A DNA stretch of 64,000 nt from RUG100 sp034927505. GTDB taxonomy: Bacteria; Bacillota; Clostridia; Peptostreptococcales; Anaerovoracaceae. A model generated the notes under the pieces. That model had not been told where the DNA came from, did not search any database, and saw nothing but the letters and a program-made list of their open reading frames with translations. Of the stretch, positions 57,133 to 64,000 are shown piece after piece (the stretch's first letter is position 1; every line of letters starts with the position of its first letter). The DNA is taken from NCBI GenBank assembly GCA_034927505.1, contig JAYFPY010000010.1, positions 92,009 through 156,008 of the forward strand. Reading direction: 5' to 3'. The translations under genes and the position numbers were made by a program.

Positions 57133-60100
57133 CTATTTTACTGTGACATTCACGTATGTCCTCACGCCGTTCACTGCCAGTACGTATATCTTTACTGTAC
57201 CGAACCTCTTGCCTGTGATGACGCCCTTCTTGTTCACTGATGCCACTCTCTTGTCTCCGCTGATGTATCTTACCTTTGGAGCATGGTCTTTGGACATTAC
57301 CTTCTTGCCTTTGTTGACTCCTTTGACTGTTGCCTTTATCTTGACTGTCTTGCCAACTGCTATCGTTGCGGTTTTCCTCGATGCCTTTATGGTTTTTGTG
57401 TTCGTGATTTTCCTTACCTTGTTTCCGGCTATAGAATGTACAGTTACACTTCTCTTGATGATCTTTTTCTTGCCGTTTATAACTTTGTAAGCCGCTACAT
57501 AATACTTGTACTTTTTGCCTTTCTTCAGTTTACCCTTGGTCCACTTGAAAGTACTGTTCCCCTTGATGGTCTTTACCTTCTTGTACTTGTGAGCGCAGTG
57601 TCCGAAGTAAATGTAGTATCCGTCGGCATCTCCCACCTTCGTCCAGGTAACTACCTGTTTGGTCTTTCCTTTGGCGATCGCTCTCGGGAGCAGTACATAC
57701 GCCGGCGTCAGATCCTTCTGCCATACTGCATAAAGATCTAGCTGCTGTTTGGCTCCAAGCTTTACAGCCTGTCCCAGCGAATACTTGGTTCCTGTACCGT
57801 CTGCTTTGGTGTTCCATCCGGTGATGGTGTATCCGCTCCTTGCATACTGATTTGCCATCAATGCAGTAGATTCACCTGCAGGTACGGACTGGTCATAACT
57901 GGCCGGTGATGATCCTGTGTAATTCCCGTAGAATGTCACTTTGGCAGGATCCCCCAAAGGCGTCGCTATGGCTTCCCATTTAGCATACAGCGTTATGGCA
58001 TCGCCTGCATTTGGTCTGATCACTTCCTGATCTGCATAATCTTTTCCTGTGCCCGGAGTCGTTGTTATCCCGTCGAGCCCGTAAGGCTTCGTACTCCAGC
58101 CGGAGAATTTATAATACTTGCCCGGTGCTGTGAATGTGTTTTTGTTCAGTGCTGTTCCGGTGACTTTATTAGCATCTATTGCAGTATTATCTGCATCAAG
58201 AACCGAAGTGATCGTCTGGTTGGACATGGTCCCTGATCCGCCGTTTGCATCAAACTTTACTGTTGCCGGTTTTGGCTTTTTCTCTATTTCAAATACTCCG
58301 TAAAGCTCGCCTGTCCCTGTGGCAGGGTTGCCGTCACTGCCGTTATATGTCAGGTACAGTCCGTCCGATTTTTCCGTCGGCGTCAATACCTGTGCCTCTT
58401 TTGCAGTTCCGTAAACTTTATCATACGGTATATAGAGCACTTTGTAATCATGAGTCGATGCCGCTGTATAATCCGGATAGTCTATCTTGATCGTTACCGG
58501 TCCCTGGCTGGATGATTTCGGCAGACAGTTTGTTGTATTATGCCCGGTGATCGCATTGTTGCATTCGTTCATATAAGATATGATTTTGGTTTCGTCATTT
58601 TTGTCTGTCACAAAATTGTTTGCATCTGTCAGAGCCATGAAGAATCTTGTTTCTCTGCCCACTCTATAGTCCACCTTATCAGTGGAATGGAACCCGATCT
58701 GATAGTAGTCCTTCAAAGTAGTGGTCTTCAGCGAATCATATGCTGTCCGAAGATCTTTTTCTTCTTCGAGAGCTTTTGCATTGTACACTTTGTTATCCGA
58801 ATCATAAGTATCATCTCTCGCAACATATTTTTCATGGACATTTCTCAGCTCCAGCGCTGTACCGCCGGGATAACTTTTAGCCTCGACATTTATATCTGCC
58901 TTGAACGGCAAAGCCGTGATCTGTTTTCCGGCAGTTCCGATCTTCAATCCTGATGTAATGGAAACTTTTCCCCAGGCCTGTGCCGAAAGATCCGGCCCCT
59001 GTGAATGGATGGGGACAGTTTCTTCCTTGCCTGTAGCTCCTGATGCAGACCCGCTGGCTTTGTCTTTCAGTATCGTTTCTTTTGCCCAGGCGGTGTTACC
59101 AGAAATGTTACCGCCGATGCCGATGAAATAGCCTGCGAAATCATGCGCCGATCCCTCGTTGTTCACACTAACACCGCCGCCGAATGAAGCTTTGTTGCCG
59201 GTTATAGTACCGCCGTACATAACAAAGACTCCTCTGCATACAGCAACGCCGCCGCCTGCATCTTTAGCAAAAGGTTTAGTCTCCCCGTTGGCCTCACAGT
59301 CAGCTTCATTGTCTTTTATAGTACCTCCGTACATGATCAGTTTGCCGGGCTTGGATCCATAATTGCTTGTATATGAAACGTTGATGCCGCCGCCGGAGCC
59401 TGAATCTCCAGAAAAATTGGCTTTATTTCCGGAAATTACACAGTCGTCATGAAGAACAACTGTAGAGTTCCATGTCATTATGCCGCCGCCGTTTTGTTGT
59501 GAGCCGTTGTCTACGTTTCCTGTTATCTTTCCGTATACATCAAGTCTTGCATTATCACCGATCAGCAATATCCCTCCGGAATACTCGCCATAATTATTTT
59601 TTACTTCACCGCCTTTGCTGACAGTAATATGTATGTTGTTGTTGGTGTATTCTGACTGTATTCCAGCATCAGCCGCTGTACCGGAGTCAGGTTTCCCAGC
59701 AGATCCTGAATTTTCAAATGTCGCGCCATCTCCGATGTCAATTATCGCTGAACCGCTAGTAAAAATAAGTGACTTCGCCTGATGGTTACCATCCACGGTA
59801 ATATCTTTGAAAGTAACATTCGCAGTGCCTGTGATACTCATCATTGTCACAGGATTAGTACTGCTATTGATCAGTTTCTCACTCCCGGTCTTTCCTTTGA
59901 CAGTCACTGTCCCTGCAGTAAATTCCAGCGTGGCTGTAACAGTGATATCCTTTGCAATGACGATCGTATCCGTCGTCCCATAATTGGCATATGTCACTGC
60001 TGTCTGCAGTTCAGCGAATGTATCTACTTCCTCTGAAATGCCCTTCGTCGTGGCCCCTTTCTTCACAGTAGCTGCCTTTTCGCTTTTCTGTGCGCTGCTG

Positions 60101-60291
60101 CTGTCTGCGCTCGCCGAGCTGTCGCTCGTCTGAGCCTTCTCCGTCTGGGACGATGCGCTCTGCTGCCCTCCGTCCTGATCTGCAGCAAGAGCCATGCCGC
60201 CCGTACTGAACAGCATAGAGACCGTCAGCACAAATGTAAATGCCAGCAGTCCCAGTCTTGCCGATGATTTTTTCTTCTCATTTCTAAACAT
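57133..60291 (-). CDS. Giant secreted surface protein, paralog A (beta-helix, InlB-type repeats, Ig-like C-terminus)
   Basis: The 1052-residue protein has a signal peptide (LGLLAFTFVLTVSMLFSTGG), a Ser/Ala/Glu-rich linker and a beta-helix at about 100-420 (GGIMTWNSTVVLHDDCVIS, LIMYGGTIKDNEADCEANG, GNKASFGGGVSVNNEG). A mixed region is followed by two InlB B-type repeats (KFSGWSTKPYGLDG, TITGWNTKADGTGTKYSLG). The C-terminus is FN3- and Ig-like, ending VYVLAVNG-type VRTYVNVTVK. The C-terminal third is almost the same, in DNA and protein, as paralog B 4 kb away. It has its own promoter, attenuator-like leader and terminator. Confidence 0.75.
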   Translation of the reverse strand: MFRNEKKKSSARLGLLAFTFVLTVSMLFSTGGMALAADQDGGQQSASSQTEKAQTSDSSASADSSSAQKSEKAATVKKGATTKGISEEVDTFAELQTAVTYANYGTTDTIVIAKDITVTATLEFTAGTVTVKGKTGSEKLINSSTNPVTMMSITGTANVTFKDITVDGNHQAKSLIFTSGSAIIDIGDGATFENSGSAGKPDSGTAADAGIQSEYTNNNIHITVSKGGEVKNNYGEYSGGILLIGDNARLDVYGKITGNVDNGSQQNGGGIMTWNSTVVLHDDCVISGNKANFSGDSGSGGGINVSYTSNYGSKPGKLIMYGGTIKDNEADCEANGETKPFAKDAGGGVAVCRGVFVMYGGTITGNKASFGGGVSVNNEGSAHDFAGYFIGIGGNISGNTAWAKETILKDKASGSASGATGKEETVPIHSQGPDLSAQAWGKVSITSGLKIGTAGKQITALPFKADINVEAKSYPGGTALELRNVHEKYVARDDTYDSDNKVYNAKALEEEKDLRTAYDSLKTTTLKDYYQIGFHSTDKVDYRVGRETRFFMALTDANNFVTDKNDETKIISYMNECNNAITGHNTTNCLPKSSSQGPVTIKIDYPDYTAASTHDYKVLYIPYDKVYGTAKEAQVLTPTEKSDGLYLTYNGSDGNPATGTGELYGVFEIEKKPKPATVKFDANGGSGTMSNQTITSVLDADNTAIDANKVTGTALNKNTFTAPGKYYKFSGWSTKPYGLDGITTTPGTGKDYADQEVIRPNAGDAITLYAKWEAIATPLGDPAKVTFYGNYTGSSPASYDQSVPAGESTALMANQYARSGYTITGWNTKADGTGTKYSLGQAVKLGAKQQLDLYAVWQKDLTPAYVLLPRAIAKGKTKQVVTWTKVGDADGYYIYFGHCAHKYKKVKTIKGNSTFKWTKGKLKKGKKYKYYVAAYKVINGKKKIIKRSVTVHSIAGNKVRKITNTKTIKASRKTATIAVGKTVKIKATVKGVNKGKKVMSKDHAPKVRYISGDKRVASVNKKGVITGKRFGTVKIYVLAVNGVRTYVNVTVK

Positions 60292-60317
60292 CTTTTCTCC
60301 TTCCCTATCTTTACCCT

Positions 60318-60350
60318 GAAAAAAACAAAAAGCCCCTCAAATGAGAGGCG
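60318..60350 (-). terminator. Leader terminator upstream of paralog A
   Basis: GCCTCTC pairs with GAGGGGC around ATTT-A, followed by TTTTTGTTTTTTTC on the minus strand. It lies between the promoter and the coding start, 27 nt before the ATG, so it acts in cis on this gene. Confidence 0.82.
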
Positions 60351-60396
60351 AAAATCTACTCTTTCGTGTCCATCCTATTCAACTACCCCCATTACT
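60318..60396 (-). ncRNA. Attenuator-like leader RNA of unknown class
   Basis: From the predicted start near 60394 to the terminator the transcript is about 75 nt: a G-rich segment (AATGGGGGTAGTTG), AGGATGGACACG, a CGAAA/TTTCG stem, then the terminator. A potential antiterminator pairs part of GAGTAG.. or GGGGG with the CCTCTC strand. It does not match a riboswitch consensus that I know. Either a new attenuator or a small RNA with partial read-through. Confidence 0.45.
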
Positions 60397-60399
60397 TGC

Positions 60400-60428
60400 A
60401 TGATAGCATGATTAGTTGAAAACTTCAA
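60400..60428 (-). promoter_or_regulatory. Promoter of surface-protein paralog A
   Basis: TTGAAG (60423-60428), 17-bp spacer, TATCAT (60400-60405) on the minus strand. Confidence 0.6.
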
Positions 60429-60472
60429 GTATTTTTTATTTTTTTCTACAATTTATCCGCTTTGATTTAGAG

Positions 60473-62422
60473 TCAATATTCTTCTTTGATCTGTCCCTGT
60501 TTATATGCGACAACCAAAGCACGCAGTTCCTTTATCTGCTGGTTCAGGTCCTTTGCCTGATCTGTGTCCTTTACCATCAGCCTTTTTGGAAGGACTTCAA
60601 CGGTCCTTATGGTCGGCGCATTGAACACCTGTGTCCCGTCTTTCTTCAGCGGCTGGTAAGGCTTGTGCTCTGCCAGGGCCATGAACCGGGAATTGTATAT
60701 GAAGGTATAGCCGGCGATCCCCGTCGTCTTCTGATAAGCTTTGGATATCCCGCCGTCGATGACTATCAGCTTTCCCCCGCCTTTGACCGGGCTTTCTCCA
60801 TCCTTAATCTTTACCGGCACATGCCCGTTGAGGATATGTCCGACTTTCGGGTCGATGCCGAATTCCCTCAGGATGGTCTCACAGTGCTTTCTTTCATTTA
60901 TCAGTTTGTAATAGGGCACCGTATGTTCTTTGTGGGTAGCTTTGTCGGCGATGAACAGTCTCTCAAAAGTTGTCATCTGATCCTTTCCGAACAGTGGAGA
61001 TTTGCTGCCCAGCCACAGGTACCACATCAGGTCTCCGGAATGTCCGATCTCCTCGGAATCCTCCGGATTGAAGAATGATTTTCTGATCTGGTCGTCCAGA
61101 TAGTCCATGTACGCCTTTCCTTTGCTGGTGTTGCCATTCACTGTACAGTCTACAAAATCCCCCTGCTCATCCATCGGAATGCATCCGTGGAAAAACAAGT
61201 TGTTGTTCTGTACTTTGTAAAGAGCGCCGTGACTGAACATGAATCTGATGTGTTCCTGCAGGTCCCTGCTGCGGAGCACGCTGGCTTCCAGTGCCCTCAG
61301 AAGATGCAGCTCGCCGTCGGTCAGTTCATACGGCGCCGACGGGTCGATGGTAGGAAAGTTCTTGTCGCGAAGCTCGTATTCTTTCCCTTTTATTACTATA
61401 GTCCCCCTGTCGTAGTCTATCTTGTCTAAAAGGAGACGGTTCTCAAGGCCGTACTCCGGATGAGCCATTATCCTCTGTCCTTCCACTTTGAACTGGCATA
61501 TAGCGATCGCCTTGTGCATCTTTGCCGCCAGGCTTTCCGATACCGGATCGAACTTGCTGGTCTCCAGGATCTTTGGCTTGAAGTATTCGCACGGATCGTC
61601 GCCGTAGACTTCCTGCGCAAAGGAAGAAAGGGCGCGGAGATTTATTCCGTAGCCTATTTCCAGCATGTCGAAATTATTGTAGCTGATGTTCATGCGCAGT
61701 ATATTGGTTATGCACGGCCAGCTGCCGGTGGCCGCGCCCATCCATACGATGTCATGATTGCCCCACTGAAAATCCACATTATGATATTCCATCAGATAAT
61801 CCATTATTTCATCCGGGTGCGCTCCTCTGTCCCATATGTCTCCGATTATGTGAAGCTCATCGACGGCAAGATTGCTGATCGCTTCTGACATTTCAGTCAT
61901 GAAATCTTCCGCCATTCCACTTTCTATTATCGAAGTGATTATCTCGCCGTAGTAGTGGGCCCTGTTCGCTTCATCGTCGGCGTGGAGCAGCTCGTCCATA
62001 CTGTATCCCCAGTACTCGGGAAGCTGTTTACGCACCTTCGATCTGGTGTATTTGGTTGAAACGGATTTGCAGACCTGTATCAGTCTGTATATCGTTTTGT
62101 AGCACCACTGATCGTAGTTTTCTTCTTCTTTTTTTCGCCTCTTCAGTTCGGCTTCGGTGTTGTATATGAGAGAAGCCAGCTGTTCTCTCTCTTTTGCATC
62201 CATCTCATCATCGAAGATCTCGTCTATCTTTGACTTGATGACTCCGCTGGCGCTCTTCAGCATGTGGACAAACGCATCGTGCTCGCCGTGAAGATCGCTC
62301 AGGAAATATTCCGTCCCCTTCGGCAATGCAAGGATGGCTCTCAGGTTTATTATTTCACCTGTCGCCGCCTTTCTGTTCGGATATTTTTTTGATAACAACT
62401 GCAAAAATTGCTGATCTATCAT
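60473..62422 (-). CDS. fbp: Fructose-1,6-bisphosphatase class III
   Basis: Gluconeogenic phosphatase. The 649 residues match the large Bacillus-type (FBPase class 3) enzyme: YFLSDLHGEHDAFVHMLKSA, IIGDIWDRGAHPDEIMDYL and WGNHDIVWMGAATGS are the metallophosphoesterase metal ligands, and HILNGHVPVKIKDGESPVKG with VIDGGISKAYQKTTGIAGYT form the C-terminal part of the site. Its start overlaps the fumarase beta stop by 4 nt, so it is third in an operon with fumarase, tying carbon from C4 acids to sugar synthesis. Confidence 0.96.
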   Translation of the reverse strand: MIDQQFLQLLSKKYPNRKAATGEIINLRAILALPKGTEYFLSDLHGEHDAFVHMLKSASGVIKSKIDEIFDDEMDAKEREQLASLIYNTEAELKRRKKEEENYDQWCYKTIYRLIQVCKSVSTKYTRSKVRKQLPEYWGYSMDELLHADDEANRAHYYGEIITSIIESGMAEDFMTEMSEAISNLAVDELHIIGDIWDRGAHPDEIMDYLMEYHNVDFQWGNHDIVWMGAATGSWPCITNILRMNISYNNFDMLEIGYGINLRALSSFAQEVYGDDPCEYFKPKILETSKFDPVSESLAAKMHKAIAICQFKVEGQRIMAHPEYGLENRLLLDKIDYDRGTIVIKGKEYELRDKNFPTIDPSAPYELTDGELHLLRALEASVLRSRDLQEHIRFMFSHGALYKVQNNNLFFHGCIPMDEQGDFVDCTVNGNTSKGKAYMDYLDDQIRKSFFNPEDSEEIGHSGDLMWYLWLGSKSPLFGKDQMTTFERLFIADKATHKEHTVPYYKLINERKHCETILREFGIDPKVGHILNGHVPVKIKDGESPVKGGGKLIVIDGGISKAYQKTTGIAGYTFIYNSRFMALAEHKPYQPLKKDGTQVFNAPTIRTVEVLPKRLMVKDTDQAKDLNQQIKELRALVVAYKQGQIKEEY

Positions 62423-62958
62423 CTCTGCTCCTTCCCGTACAAATCGAATCCCCGGCTGTCGGTGGCTACTATCACCGGCATGTCTTTTACTGTCAGTTTT
62501 CTCACCGCTTCGGCTCCCAGATCGTCATAAGCTATGACCTCGGCGCTGACTATGCTCTTGCTGATCAATGCCCCTGCGCCGCCTATGGCCGCAAAATACA
62601 CTGCTCCGTTTTTCTTCATGGAATCTACCACCGTCTGGTCTCTGGGCCCTTTGCCGATCATTCCCGTCTGTCCCAGATCCAACAGTGCGGGCGCATAAGC
62701 ATCCATCCTGTAGCTGGTGGTCGGACCGGCCGAACCAATAGGCCTTCCATCTCTTGCCGGCGTAGGGCCTACATAGTATATGATGGCGTTTTCGATGGGC
62801 ACCGGGATATCCTCTCCCGCCGCCAGAGCTTCCACCATCCTCTTATGTGCGGCGTCCCTCGCCGTATATACTGTGCCTGAGATCAGCACACTGTCTCCGG
62901 CCTTCAACTCTTTCATTTTTTCTTTAGTAAAAGGTTCTTCCAGTTTTATATTGCTCAT
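62419..62958 (-). CDS. fumB: Fumarate hydratase class I beta (C-terminal) subunit
   Basis: The 179-residue protein is the C-terminal swivel part of class I iron-sulfur hydro-lyases: LKAGDSVLISGTVYTARDAA, IYYVGPTPARDGRPIGSAGP, TSYRMDAYAPALLDLGQTG and VYFAAIGGAGALISKSI. It joins the alpha subunit to form a fumarase (or L-tartrate dehydratase); the fumarase reading is preferred because the gene is beside fbp rather than tartrate genes. It overlaps both neighbours by 4 nt. The symbol is generic for the beta subunit. Confidence 0.9.
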   Translation of the reverse strand: MSNIKLEEPFTKEKMKELKAGDSVLISGTVYTARDAAHKRMVEALAAGEDIPVPIENAIIYYVGPTPARDGRPIGSAGPTTSYRMDAYAPALLDLGQTGMIGKGPRDQTVVDSMKKNGAVYFAAIGGAGALISKSIVSAEVIAYDDLGAEAVRKLTVKDMPVIVATDSRGFDLYGKEQR

Positions 62959-63797
62959 ATTATTATTTCTCCGTGTCTTGATACATGACAGTTTATGTTT
63001 ACCGCCACCGGCATCCCGGCAATGTGGGTCGGCGCCTGGATTATTTTTACCGCTAAGGCGGTGGTCCTGCCGCCGAATCCCTGAGGCCCTATATCCAGCT
63101 GGTTGATCCTCTCAAGGAGCTCATCTTCTATCCGCGCATAGAATGGATCCGGATTGCTCTGATCCATATCTAGAGTCAGGGCCTTTTTCGCCATGAAAGC
63201 CACCTTGTCGAAAGTGCCTCCGATGCCGACTCCCACCACCATGGGCGGACATGGATTCCCTCCTGCTATTTTCACCGTCTCCACTACGAAATCTTTAAAG
63301 CCTTCTTCGCCTGCCGAAGGCGCGAACATTTTTATCCGGCTCATGTTTTCAGAACCGAATCCCTTGGGTGCGAACAGGATCTTGACCCGATCTCCGGGAA
63401 CGATATCTACATGAATATTTGCCGGCGTATTGTCGCCCGTATTCTTTCTGCGGAGAGGATCTTCGACCACCGACTTTCTGAGAAATCCGTCTTTGTATCC
63501 CCTTCGAACTCCTTCGTTCACTGCATCATACAGGTCTTCCCCTTCCAGATACACTTCCTGTCCTATCTCCAAAAAAACACAGGCGAGTCCCGTATCCTGA
63601 CATAATGGTATACGCTCTTCTCCTGCGATGTCTATATTTTTTTCTATCTGCGTCAGGATGTCCTTTGCTCTTGCGTCCGTCTCGTCCCTTTTGCATCGTT
63701 CGATCCTGCTGCAAACATCATCGGTCAGCCCGTAGTTGGTTTTCTGAGCCAGCTCGGAAACTGCTCTGCTGATTTCAATGGTGTTTATTTTTCTCAT
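62955..63797 (-). CDS. fumA: Fumarate hydratase class I alpha (N-terminal, 4Fe-4S) subunit
   Basis: The 280-residue subunit carries the three cluster cysteines: PLCQDTGLACVFLEIG, AGGNPCPPMVVGVGIGGTFD and NINCHVSRHGE, together with ANIHVDIVPGDRVKILFAPK. Separate alpha and beta genes are typical for anaerobes. The start has AGGAG eight bases upstream and an extended -10 (TGC-TATAAT) about 20 nt before. Confidence 0.92.
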   Translation of the reverse strand: MRKINTIEISRAVSELAQKTNYGLTDDVCSRIERCKRDETDARAKDILTQIEKNIDIAGEERIPLCQDTGLACVFLEIGQEVYLEGEDLYDAVNEGVRRGYKDGFLRKSVVEDPLRRKNTGDNTPANIHVDIVPGDRVKILFAPKGFGSENMSRIKMFAPSAGEEGFKDFVVETVKIAGGNPCPPMVVGVGIGGTFDKVAFMAKKALTLDMDQSNPDPFYARIEDELLERINQLDIGPQGFGGRTTALAVKIIQAPTHIAGMPVAVNINCHVSRHGEIII

Positions 63798-63817
63798 TTG
63801 CTTTCTCCTACATCGTC

Positions 63818-63826
63818 ATTATAGCA
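63818..63826 (-). promoter_or_regulatory. Extended -10 promoter of fumA-fumB-fbp
   Basis: TATAAT (63818-63823) preceded by TGC on the minus strand, an extended -10; no good -35. AGGAG follows before the ATG. Confidence 0.6.
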
Positions 63827-63836
63827 TAATGAAATG

Positions 63837-63998
63837 TTACAAACCACAATAATAGAAAAAAAGGATTGTGTCAAGTTACAGTGGGAAAAGAGCAAACACC
63901 TTTTTTGATAAGTTTTCTTTGATCAGATACCCCTGAACGATTTTATCGTCTTCAACGAGCCGCACAGCTGTCCACGATTTATCCATGGAAGGTTGTGC
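63837..63998 (-). CDS. Possible 3' end of a gene continuing beyond the window
   Basis: The frame reads AQPSMDKSWTAVRLVEDDKI then VQGYLIKENLSKK, which looks like protein, then becomes less convincing (CLLFSHCNLTQSFF) up to TAA at 63837, next to the fumA promoter. A fragment only; not recognised. It could instead be non-coding upstream sequence. Confidence 0.3.
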
Positions 63999-64000
63999 TG

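Noticed and set aside
60318..60396. T-box leader (AGGATGGACAC resembles AGGGTGGNACCGCG)
   Set aside because: The match is partial, no specifier stem is present and the gene downstream is a surface protein, not an aminoacyl-tRNA or amino-acid gene.

Overview
The window looks like chromosome of an anaerobic Gram-positive bacterium of the class Clostridia. The evidence is SepF/DivIVA division proteins, YlxM beside Ffh, RqcH, a class III fructose-bisphosphatase, short Bacillota-type omega and S15 proteins, TTGACA/TATAAT promoters and AGGAGG ribosome sites. By eye the GC content is middling, and the style resembles the Anaerovoracaceae (old Family XIII). That family placement is an inference, not a search result. 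Most genes lie on the minus strand.

Layout. 1-11.6 kb: clpP (cut by the edge), tig, a CYTH phosphatase, a carA-carB-argF arginine/pyrimidine operon, an RlmL-like methyltransferase, mreB and pyrG with a structured leader. 11.85-18.6 kb: a GME-fold protein whose -10 box abuts its ATG, and two large secreted surface proteins. 18.8-21.7 kb: a sensor with two periplasmic binding domains, GGDEF and EAL, interrupted by one in-frame TAA exactly at the GGDEF motif. 21.7-25.7 kb: tRNA-Ala, a ParE/Phd-type toxin-antitoxin pair with an evident operator, rlmD, a thioesterase and small unknown genes. 25.2-31.8 kb: two sodium:solute symporters with small membrane partners, then a histidine kinase and response regulator.

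31.9-33.7 kb holds the most striking regulatory element: a secreted transglutaminase-like protein behind a roughly 500-nt leader carrying two near-identical c-di-GMP-I (GEMM) riboswitch aptamers in tandem, with a strong promoter and an intrinsic terminator after the first aptamer. With the EAL protein this suggests that c-di-GMP controls the cell surface in this organism.

33.8-51.8 kb is core machinery: pnp, rpsO with an S15-type leader, a membrane protein split by a -1 frameshift in an A7 run, tsf-rpsB, a LytTR regulator, gmk-rpoZ, yicC, rqcH, a zinc mini-protein, then a long same-strand block (ylxM-ffh-rpsP-khpA-rimM-trmD, HlyD-like, yggS-sepF-divIVA-lspA-rluD-flavin reductase). 51.8-53.1 kb is gene-poor: an array of four hairpins in a duplicated ~178-bp unit, an ADP-ribosyltransferase-like remnant and tRNA-Arg. 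53.1-60.4 kb carries two paralogous giant surface proteins around a smaller secreted protein; the upstream copy sits behind an unidentified attenuator. 60.5-63.8 kb: class III fbp and a two-subunit fumarase.
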